Shown one piece after another: positions 11,494-19,948 of a stretch of DNA of 64,000 nucleotides. The notes under the pieces were generated by a model. That model saw only the letters and a list, made by a program, of their open reading frames with translations, did not search any database and was not told the origin of the DNA. Made by a program: the position numbers and the translations under genes. Source of the DNA: Chenopodium formosanum (Eukaryota; Streptophyta; Magnoliopsida; Caryophyllales; Amaranthaceae); the NCBI GenBank assembly GCA_024500155.1, contig CM044869.1:30626501-30690500 (forward strand), given 5' to 3'. The stretch's first letter is position 1; every line of letters starts with the position of its first letter.

Positions 11494-12222
11494 GCGGCAC
11501 CTGCCGAAGTAAAAAAGCTGCTGGATGCTAGGTTCATTCGGCCATGTAATTTCCTCGAATGGGTGGCGAATGTTGTGCTTGTAAGGAAGCCGAATGGTAC
11601 CTGGAGGATGTGTGTAGATTACACATACCTCAACAAGGCATGCCTGAAGGATAGTTATCCACTTCCAAAGGTTGACAGCTTAGCCGATTCTACAGCCGGT
11701 CATGCCTTGATGAGTTTTATGGATGCCTATTCCGGCTTCCATCAGATACACCTGTGGAAAAAATATCAAGAGAAGACGGCCTTCGTCACTGATCAGGGGT
11801 TATTCTGTTATATTGTGATGCCGTTTGGCTTGAAGAATCCGCCGGCTACGTTCCAACGGATGATTGATACAGTCTTCATTAATCAAATTGGGAGGAACAT
11901 AGAGGCATATATTGATGACATGATAGTCAAATCCAAGCAGCAGGCGGATCACCTTGCTGATCTCCGAGAAACCTTCACCACACTCAGGCGGCATAAGGTT
12001 ATGTTGAATCCTAAGAAATGCGTCTTTGGTGTTAAGTTTGGGAAGTTTCTCGGATTCCTGATTGATCAAAGGGGGATAGAGGCTAACCCTGAGAAGATAC
12101 AGGCGCTGATTGACATGAAGTCACCCCGCACTGTCAAGGAAGTTCAGAGACTCACCGGTTGCCTGGCCCCATTAGGGAGGTTCCTCAACCGGTCAGGTGA
12201 CAAATGCCTTTACTTCTTCTAA
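11494..12222 (+). pseudogene. Tat-1 reverse transcriptase
   Basis: The frame runs from AAPAEVKKLLDA (11,494) through RKPNGTWRMCVDYTYLNKAC, the catalytic first Asp block FMDAYSGFHQI, MPFGLKNPPATFQR and the active-site YIDDM (about 11,909-11,923), then FLGFLIDQRGIEANPEK. It ends at TAA 12,220-12,222 in front of the RNase H hinge. The region just before (11,217-11,493) holds LLLKEFKDIF and MPGISPDLAVH, the usual N-terminal part, broken by a stop and a frameshift. Confidence 0.92.
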
Positions 12223-13265
12223 GCAATTACGAAGAAGACTAGGATTGAATGGGGGGATGATGCTGAGGCAGCCTTCCGGAAATTGAAAGAACACTTGCAC
12301 TCTTTGCCAAGGCTTGTTAGTCCCTTGCCTAGAGAAAAGTTGTACATGTACCTAGCCGTCTCAGATCATGCCCTCAGTGCTGTTCTCCTTGCTGAATGAG
12401 ACGGCATCCAGCTCCCGGTACATTTCATTAGCCATGTGTTAAAGAATGCTGAACTCCGGTACCCCATGGTTGAAAAATTTGGTCTTGCTCTATATATGGC
12501 CTTCAAAAAGCTGAAGCCATACTTTCTGGCACATCCGGTTGTAATTTACACCGACCAGCCCCTCAAACGGCCAATGTCTACCTTGGAGTCATCCGGCAGA
12601 ATGTTAAAGTGGGCTATTGAAATGCAAAGTCTTGAAATCACCTATGAACCAAGGAAGGCAGTGAAAGGTCAGGCGCTTGCCGACTTCATTGTTGAAATGA
12701 CTCGTCCGGTTCCTCCGGATAATATTGATCAGGTTTGGAAGGTGTATGTAGATGGGAGCTCTACAAAGAACGGCTGTGGTGCAGGCATTATCTATGAATC
12801 TCCAGAAGGAGATAAGTTTGAGTATGCACTACAGTTCAATTTCAGGCCTTAAACAATGAGGCAGAGTATGAAGCCCTGCTAGCCGAAATCCGCATGTATA
12901 AGGCAGTAGGGGCAACAAAGATTGACGCCTTCTCTGATTCTCAGTTGGTCGTTAGCCAGTATGAGGGAAAATATGAAGCAACTCATCCGGCTATGATCAA
13001 ATATCTTTAGGCTGTCAAAGAAGAGGCTGGGTCACTTGAAGAGTTCCGATTGAGTCAAGTGCCCCGGTTAGATAACAACCAGGCAGATGCATTGTCAAAA
13101 TTGGCATCCTCCGCCTGCCATGATACGCCTCAGTCAGTCTTTTGGGAAGTTCTGGAAAAAAGAACTATATATGAAGAGCCCATTGGAATTCTAGACCGAA
13201 GTTCTACCTGGATGGATGGCATCCGGGCGTATCTAACAGACGGCACGCTCCCTGATTCACCATAG
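12223..13265 (+). pseudogene. Tat-1 RNase H plus second (archaeal-type) RNase H
   Basis: The first RNase H module is decayed: it contains WGDDAEAAFRKLKEHL, then a TGA after VLLAE near 12,398, then RYPMVEKFGLAL and FIVEMT. A second module follows at 12,742 with VYVDGSS, NEAEYEALLAEI, FSDSQLVVSQ and NNQADALSKLAS, the four acidic blocks of the extra RNase H that marks the plant Tat clade. Stops lie at about 12,849, 13,007 and 13,263. Two RNase H domains in a row support the lineage call. Confidence 0.85.
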
Positions 13266-14440
13266 GAAGCAGCCGTCATAAAGAAGAGAGCAGCTAACTT
13301 CGAGATGAGAAACGGAGAATTCTTCAAGGCTGGTTTTCTCAAGCCCTTGCTGAAGTGTGTTACCCTAGAAAAGGGGAAAGAGGTTCTCGAAGAGCTGCAT
13401 GCGAGATTTTTCTCCTCCCACATAGGCGGCAAGTCCCTAGCCATCAGAGCCAAGCGGCATTATTTTTGGCCTACCCTTGAGGCAGACACCAAGGAGTTTG
13501 TGAAGAAATGTGACAAATGCCAAAGGTTTGGCAAGCTTATGCATCGCCCGGCTACTGATCTGACGGCAATCCACAGCCCAGTCCCGTTTGCTAAATGGGG
13601 GATGGACATTTTGGGTCCTTATACGCATGCTCTAGGCGGAAAACGCTATATTTTGGTGGCTGTGGATTACTTCACCAAGTGGGTGGAGGCGGAGGCAGTT
13701 AAGAATATCAAGACAAAGGATGTCATCTTTTTCATTTGGAAGAACATCATCACCCGGTTTGGGGTACCTATGTCTATGGTATTCGACAACGGCCCTTAGT
13801 TTGAGACGCCCCAGCTCAAGACTTGGTTGGGAGATCAAGGGATCTCAAGTTACTTTGCCTCAGTCGGCCTTACTCAAGCAAATGGCCAGGTTAAGGCTTT
13901 CAACAAACTCATCTCAGACGGCATTAAAAACAAAATTGAAAGAGCCGGTGGTTTATGGGTAGAAGAATTGATTCATGTCCTATGGCCATCCAGAAAAATG
14001 CCAAAGGGTCAACCGGGGAAACTCCATTTCTCATGGTGTACGGTGCTAAAGCCGTGTTGCCCATTGAACACTATGAGCCCACGCTCAGAGTGATGCTCTA
14101 TGATGAAGAGGCAAATTGGGAGGCCATGCGGCTGGCAATGGACTCCCTCCCGGAACGCAGGGGCAATGCTGCCCTACGTCATGAGATATACCGTCTGAGA
14201 ATGACCAGAGCCTACAACAAAAGAGTACACAAACGCCCTTTGAAAGTGGACGATTTTGTGTTATGCAAAATGGAAGCAACCGGTAGGGCCAATGAGCTTG
14301 GAAAGCTAACTCCAAATTGGGAAGGCCCCTATCGGATCTATGAAGAAGTAAGAGACGGCACATACCGTCTGGAAACCCCAGACGGTAGACGCCTGCCTAG
14401 AACTTGGAATGTGGACAACTTGAAAAAGTACTACTTCTAA
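13266..14440 (+). pseudogene. Tat-1 integrase
   Basis: The zinc region (HIGGKSLAIRAKRHYFW...CDKCQRFGK) is followed by the core with Asp in WGMDILGPY and Asp in VFDNGP. A TAG at 13,797-13,799 follows directly, and the expected catalytic Glu in the ANGQV-x-AFNK block is Lys (AAG at 13,893-13,895). A frameshift near 13,990 leads into the C-terminal domain ending RTWNVDNLKKYYF with TAA at 14,438-14,440. This C-terminal part is also found at about 49,880-50,205 and 55,340-55,682. The lost Glu alone would abolish strand transfer. Confidence 0.9.
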
Positions 14441-15509
14441 GACTTGTAAATTTTTATAACAAAGAGTATTAATGAAAAGTGCTTTTTGTTTTCAATTATG
14501 TTTGCTTTTCTTAGTTCCGTCTGGGTTTTCCCCATATGTTTCAGTATCTCACTTAAACTTCTGAATGACATGAGGCCAATGGCCAGAAAACCAACTAAGT
14601 TTGAAACTTAGTATTAAATTCAAATGTCCATAGTGACATGCGGCCTATGGCCAGATCCTGAAGCTAGGCACAAAACCGCCTAGTGGCTATGCAGCCGGTC
14701 TCCAACTAGACCAGAAGCCAATGGCCGGATGGTTGTCTTTTTCATAAATTTGCCTATCCCAACATGGATAGAGGCGTCCGGCGACACCCCTCCGGGTGTA
14801 ATCGTCGTAGAGAACAGCCTACCTGCTCGTTCTACGTATCCATACAGACGGCAAAGATTGAACGGCTAAATTAGCCAACTCATAGCCGTCTGACTTGAAT
14901 TGCTCCTAAGAATGGTTAAGACTGTGAACTTCCGGATGTCCCTAGACATCAGCCGGAGTATTATCACAAGCTCTTACTTTTCGCGTAATGGCTATGATTG
15001 TTACCCAGACGGTCAAATACCGCCTGGGGCAAAGGTTGTGTGCCTGTTATTTGTCCGGGTGTGTACTTGGTTTGGGGAAATAACCATTGTGATTGATTGT
15101 CTTACAAACATCTCATGCTCTCTAAGTATAAGAAGTTTTCAAGACAATCAATCAGTTTCAGATGAAACCAACCACACAGCCATCCAGGGGCAAGGACAGC
15201 CGGATTTGTACCTGCCGCATGCTTTTCATAAGTTAGTCAAAATCACAAGTATATATCAAGTGTATATGCAAAATTGAAAAATTAAGAAAAAATTGTGCAA
15301 GTATTAAAAACAGACTGAGTCGGTATACTTCATAGATATTTAAAATTGGCACAAAGGCCAAAGGAATTGTTAACTGGAATCATATCCGGTGAAAAGACTA
15401 ATGTTACCTGACCCCACAGTCGGTAAAGATACATGAAATACTCGGCACGCGGGCCGGGAAGAAAGTAACTTGGCATACTGCCGCAGAAATAAAAGAGAAG
15501 AGCTGAAAG
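14441..15509. other. Tat-1 non-coding spacer between pol and antisense gene
   Basis: No convincing gene is present. Short recurring words such as AATGGCC, GACGGC and AGCCGTCTGA are scattered through it. It holds a perfect 14-bp stem-loop at 15,090-15,154. Much of the same spacer is present in copy B' (55,683-56,880), where part is duplicated. Confidence 0.7.
15090..15154 (+). other. stem-loop with covariation, Tat-1 spacer
   Basis: Arms TGATTGATTGTCTT (15,090-15,103) and AAGACAATCAATCA (15,141-15,154) pair perfectly over 14 bp around a 37-base loop. The homologous site in B' (56,482-56,547) has arms TGGTTGATTGACTT and AAGTCAATCAATCA: one pair has changed on both sides (T-A to A-T), another is a G-T pair, and the loop is 38 bases. 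This suggests selection on the structure. Confidence 0.55.
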
Positions 15510-18277
15510 CTACTGAGTGGGCTGCTCCGGCTGGACCTGGCCTGTAGGGGGAACTCTCTCCGGATCAACAACCTCTTCAGGCTGGACATCCTTGTTTCCC
15601 TGTTCCCCCTCTTCCTCCTCCGGCTCCTCGTCATCCGAGACCTCAGCCCCCTGCTCAGCTGCCCAAACCTTGAAACGAGGTGGAGCTGGGTCACCAAGGA
15701 CTTCGGCATCGTACACCGCAGTGGCGTAATCATACCGAAGTTTGTACACCTCGAAGTCCACATCCGGGTAGAGGAGCCCCCAAGCCAGGCGGACTTCATT
15801 GTCCCGCTCGTTTTCATTGATGAGTCGGCTCTGCTCAGCGTCGAGCTCCTCTTTGTGCTTGGCCTTCAGGGTGGCCAACTCGGCAACCAGCCGAAAGTTA
15901 TCCTTCCGGAGATTCGCATTCTCCTTATCGGCTCCCTCCAAGGCCTTGAGATCCGACCCGGCATTTTTCAGCTGAAGCTCAAGATCATTGATCAGGTTGG
16001 TAGCCGCGTCGTTGCAGCCGTCAGGGTCTTGACCAGCTCCTCCTGTTTCAACTCCACTGCTTTAATGGCAAGATCAGACATATAATATGCATATTCAGTA
16101 GAGTTGAGGTTTTGTTGAGCCCTCTTCTTGGCATCATTTACCTCATAATGTTTTTTCCTGAAGGGCACCCGGAGCCCATCCACCCGTACCATAACCTACA
16201 TAGGGTCATTCGGAAAATCAAACAGAAAAAAAAAAGAATGAAACGAAAAGAAGTCAATTGTCAAGTCCAACTTACCTCCGCCAGCTGACCCATGATTTGG
16301 TCAAAATCTACCTCATGGCGGTTGGGGATGGAGTGCTTTTCCGACTGGGTGAGAGTTCTCACCATTCTCTTTGCAAACCCCGCCATGTCCGGGGGCCCAG
16401 AAGTAGCATCTGCACCATAAGAAGTACTTGGTGAGAGACTAGCAGCGCATTTGGCATTCATTCTTTGCCAGCTGCTAACTGATCCCCCGGAAGGGTCGAC
16501 CATTGTCTTGACTCTCATGAAGTCAAGCGGCCAAGGAATCTCAATCTTACCTTTGGCGCCAGCTCTCGCCGTCTCCTTCCCTCCACCTGCAGCATTGAAT
16601 GGCTCGCCGCTCTTTGATGTCTCTAGGGCATCTGGCTTTTTCTTGCCTTCTCTCTCTGAGCTTTCACTCAGAGACTTCAGGCGGTGGGGCTCTTGCCTCT
16701 GGTTGTGGGGTGGTCTTTAGCAGTAGAGCCAGAGACCGATGAGCTTTTCCTCCCGACTTTGGCAGCCGGTGTTCTCAGCTGCTCATCCCCAGGTCTTTTC
16801 AAGACCTTTGTAATGGACCGGGGGAGGATGCCAGTAGGAGCTTGCAAAACAAAATGAAAGTTAGCCATCCGGCATCAAAGGAACTTGGATAAATTCAAGA
16901 CAAAATATATAGATGATCTTACCCCGCCTTTCTTGGCCTCCTTGGCCTCTGCGGGTGCCTTTTTGGCCAACACTGACTCCTTGCGGAGCTGCGCGGCAGA
17001 CTTAGCCGGTGTTTTTGCAGGGTCCACCATGTTTCTTGCTTTTTCTGCAAAAAACAAAGAAAAAGGATTAGAATAAGAATAATTGAAATCACTGAAGCAT
17101 AAAATGCAAACGGCAAATTGCCGGGTGGGTGAGTGAGTCTACCCATGGGAAACATGGTGCTCAACCCACTGGCGGACAAGAATCTCTCGTCCGAGAAAAA
17201 ATCCGGATGGGGGATCCAAATTTTTGGGACAACTATATGAGACCCATCCCCCAAGGGCTCAGTTGTAGTCTTGAAAAACTCCGGCTCTATTATTTGCTCC
17301 CAGGCCTTGGTAGACAGAGTCGGGCGCACGCATTTCTGGCCCACCAATGCCGGCTCCTTGTTGTAGCGCCGGAGAATTTCATTCATCTTCAAGGAAGGGA
17401 AGGAGATCAAGTACCATTTGTCTTTCCATCCTCCCCATTTGGACACCTTGTCCAAAGTCATCAAGTATTCCGGGAGCGTGGAAATAGCGTACCACGCCCC
17501 GTATCCGCCTGGGGCACTCTTCAAGTAGTGCATATGGGCGAATACAGTAAAGCTGGGCTCAATATCCTTGATCTCGCAGGCGGCAATGTAGCTCAGAATA
17601 TTGACCCAAGAGTTTGGGGTCAGTTGCCACACTCCTAAATCGTACGCCTTTAAAATTTTCCGGATGCCTCTGTGGAGGGGGAAGCGGAGGCCGGCTTCTA
17701 TCACCGCCTCATAGCAAACGAAATAGTTGTTTGCGTTGTCAATATCGTTCCCCCAAGCCATTACAGCATCGGCAGGCGGGACTATGATATCCCATCCCTC
17801 TCCAAAGGGATGTTGCTGCTTGAAGGCCTTGAAGCCACTTTCCAGGAGAGAGATATCTCCCGGCCGCATCCTTGTCTTCGTAGGATCCGGATTTTCTACT
17901 ACTTTTGCTGAACGGCGATACGTCTGTTGCTCTGGAGAGGAGGCAGCTTCCTCACCGTGTCCTTCTTCCATTTCGTTACTGGAGGAAGTAGAGGGGGCAT
18001 CCTCCTAGGAGTCACTTTGCTCATCAGGACCTTCATAGTCCTCTTCTCTCACAACTTCATCAGCGGGCACTTTCCTAGTGCGCCGCCACCTAGGTTTGGT
18101 AGCCGTTTGTTTTACTCTAGCCATTGTGTCCTGCACAGACACAGAGAGGGAGGAAGCCCGAGATGAGCAAAGCATTTCTGAAACTCCAGACAAGGCACCC
18201 CCGGTTCTAGACTCAGCCGTACCAGGAGACCGGCTGAATGTCCTAGGCAGTGTCGTGTCTGCGGATGGAGAGTCCAT
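15510..18277 (-). pseudogene. Tat-1 antisense gene, five exons, gag-like N-terminal domain
   Basis: Read on the minus strand from ATG 18,277. Exons: 18,277-17,143, 17,044-16,923, about 16,840-16,551, 16,409-16,276 and 16,195-15,510. Introns 1, 3 and 4 have GT...AG ends and join in phase; intron 2 has good sites but is out of phase, so an indel is likely. Exon 1 holds the H3-tail-like MARVKQTATK (18,124-18,095) and then a domain with FKAFKQQHPFGEGW, YFVCYEAVIEAGLRFPLH and LTPNSWVNILSYIAACE, like the 'putative gypsy type transposon' (Transposase_28) family. The C-terminus is a long charged coiled coil with an acidic tail. Defects: TAG 18,007-18,005, TGA 16,679-16,677, and a frameshift near 16,010. 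Function is unknown. A related C-terminus is at 56,967-57,419. Confidence 0.75.
18095..18124 (-). other. histone H3-tail-like motif in antisense ORF
   Basis: The minus strand reads MARVKQTATK, residues 52-61 of the antisense protein. It matches the mature H3 N-terminus at seven of nine positions (A1, R2, K4, Q5, T6, A7, K9). A Met codon stands directly before the Ala, as in H3 itself. The corresponding place in Tat-3 (63,821-63,844) reads A, stop, T-K-Q-T-S-R. Whether this is functional mimicry is inference. Confidence 0.5.
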
Positions 18278-18565
18278 TTTATTTTTTGAAAAACTAATGT
18301 ATACAGCCGGAAATGAATGTATACAAGCTAAAAGAAGAAAAAACTGAAAGAAGGGAACGGATAGTTACCTTACCTTAAGTTCTGAAAATCTAAAAACAAG
18401 CAACAACAGGTGAACAGGTGACTTTGAGAAAGCACACGGAGATCTTGAATTTGCTAGAACGCAACCGGGATCAGAGCACCTCTCTCTAGAATCTCTCTTT
18501 CTCTCTCTAAAAAGTCAATGAAAATTGAAAAGTGAATTGGAGAGGGGGGGGGGGGGGTAAATCCC

Positions 18566-18573
18566 TATTTATA
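18566..18573 (-). promoter_or_regulatory. antisense TATA box for the Tat-1 minus-strand gene
   Basis: The minus strand reads TATAAATA inside CCCTATAAATAGGG, 289 bp upstream of the antisense ATG and 129 bp inside the 3' LTR boundary. Tat-3 has the same site at 63,447-63,454, 133 bp from its LTR. A G-run (18,543-18,557) lies between it and the ATG. Confidence 0.6.
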
Positions 18574-18689
18574 GGGGGGTGAAACGGCGGAATCCCCGTC
18601 ACACCTCCGTTAAAAGAGTCGTTTTTACTGTTCACCTTTCACGGGTGGACACGTGTCACAGGCACCACGTGGCCTGTCACGTGCCACCT

Positions 18690-18701
18690 GTGAGGGGCAA
18701 A
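18690..18701 (+). other. Tat-1 polypurine tract
   Basis: GTGAGGGGCAAA lies directly before the 3' LTR start TGTTTGGGG at 18,702. Tat-3 has the matching complement at 63,315-63,324. It would prime plus-strand DNA synthesis. Confidence 0.6.
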
Positions 18702-19196
18702 TGTTTGGGGTATTTTTACCTTAAACGCTTGGATCAATGAGGGCCTGCCACGTCTTAGAGGGTGGCAAGTCACCTCTGACCAAACCCCAGCTGACACGTG
18801 GCACTCCCAGATCAATTCTCAGAATTACGGCCTTCAAGGGCCCAATTCCCCAAATCCGCACTTTGCGGCGCAGCCCACCTGCCCTAGGTCAGAATAACCT
18901 AGTGGAGGGCACTTTTCCCCATGACCCTATAAATAGGGAGATATTCCCCCATTTTGGGGGCAATTCACAACCATTTATTACATCCATTTTCTCTTATATC
19001 AGAGAATATCCGAGCTTGGAATCCAATCAGATCCCCACCTTAAATTCCGCACTTTTTATCCCTTTTCAAGTTTCTAACTTGATCGTCGGGGGCGGAGCTC
19101 CACCCAACCGGAGTCTCCGTTGATTTTGCTGGTACAAAGCCAGTCGGACCAGTCTTCGAGTTGTAACTCTCCCGAGGGACAAAAACACCCAAAACA
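18702..19196 (+). repeat. Tat-1 3' LTR
   Basis: It starts TGTTTGGGGT and ends CCAAAACA, followed by the target duplication GCTAC and Copia-1 gag. TATAAATA is at 18,928-18,935. Confidence 0.95.
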
Positions 19197-19201
19197 GCTA
19201 C

Positions 19202-19948
19202 CTTCTTTTCCTTGTTGTCCTTGGTAGCTTTCGGCTTAGGAGGAAAGTTCTTCTTACCCTTCCCCTTGAAGCCTTTCTTCTTTTTGCCCGTGGGTTTGAA
19301 CGGCTTGCCCTTTTTGACCATGAGCATATCATGCTTTCCCTCATCCTTCAGCATTTGCTCGGCTTGCTTCAACATACCATAAAGCTCATTAAGGGTTTTC
19401 TCCATGTTGTGCATATTATAGTTCATCTTGAACTAATCATAGCCTTTGTGCAGCGAGTGGAGAATGATGTCAATTGCCATCTCGGTTGAATACCCTGCAT
19501 CAAGCGTTCCCATGTTCTCAAATAATCCAATCATCTTGAGTACATGTGGGCTGACTGACTCGACTTTCTTGAGCTTGCTCTGAAGGATCTGTCTGTGGGT
19601 TTCAAACCTCTCTGTTCGGGCCTGCTCTTAGAACATATTCTGCAGCTCAGAAATGATCTCAAAAGTCGTATCCTTCTCAAAGAAAGTCTTTTGAAGCTCG
19701 AGAGAAATTGTGGCGAACATGATGCATTTGACATCCCGCTTGACACTTTTCCATCGGTTTAGGGCAGCTTGAGTCACCTCCTCATTAGGAGCGTCGGGCA
19801 TTTCCTCATCAAGGACATATTCCTTTTGTTCTTGCATAAGAATAATTCGCAAATTTCTTTGCCAATCAAGAAAATTTGGCCCTTTAACTTCTCTTTGTCG
19901 AGAATTGAGTGCAAATGAAAACTGGTTATTTGAGTTACTTGAAGACAT
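19202..19948 (-). pseudogene. Copia-1 gag, N-terminal part
   Basis: Minus strand from ATG 19,948: MSSSNSNNQFSFAL, then NFLDWQRNLRIIL and LDEEMPDAP, the usual start of copia gag proteins, followed by the basic GKKKKGFKGKGKK stretch before the zinc knuckle. Stops are TAA near 19,628 and TAG near 19,434. The frame is cut at 19,201 by Tat-1 and resumes at 7989 with the zinc knuckle. The 5-bp duplication explains the junction exactly. Confidence 0.9.

Larger units (their letters stand above)
7995..19196 (+). mobile_element. Tat-1: complete Ty3/gypsy Tat-lineage element
   Basis: LTRs at 7995-8490 and 18,702-19,196 flank 10.2 kb. The target duplication GCTAC is perfect (7990-7994 and 19,197-19,201) and lies inside the gag of Copia-1. 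The order is LTR, primer site, gag, protease, reverse transcriptase, RNase H, second RNase H, integrase, then a non-coding stretch and a minus-strand gene before the 3' LTR. Integrase after RNase H marks Ty3/gypsy, and a second RNase H plus extra antisense ORFs are known in the plant Tat clade (Retand/Ogre relatives). The LTRs differ at about 25 of 496 positions by hand count (about 95% identical). Stops in gag and pol and a changed integrase active-site residue make this copy dead. Confidence 0.95.

Noticed and set aside
17129..17638. 169-codon plus-strand ORF in Tat-1
   Set aside because: It is the shadow of the antisense gene, whose domain, splicing and homologues are on the other strand.
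18543..18557. G-run as a possible G-quadruplex or regulatory element
   Set aside because: Similar G-runs occur at 24,950-24,961 and 3518-3525. They are homopolymer tracts of variable length; no four-tract quadruplex pattern was seen.
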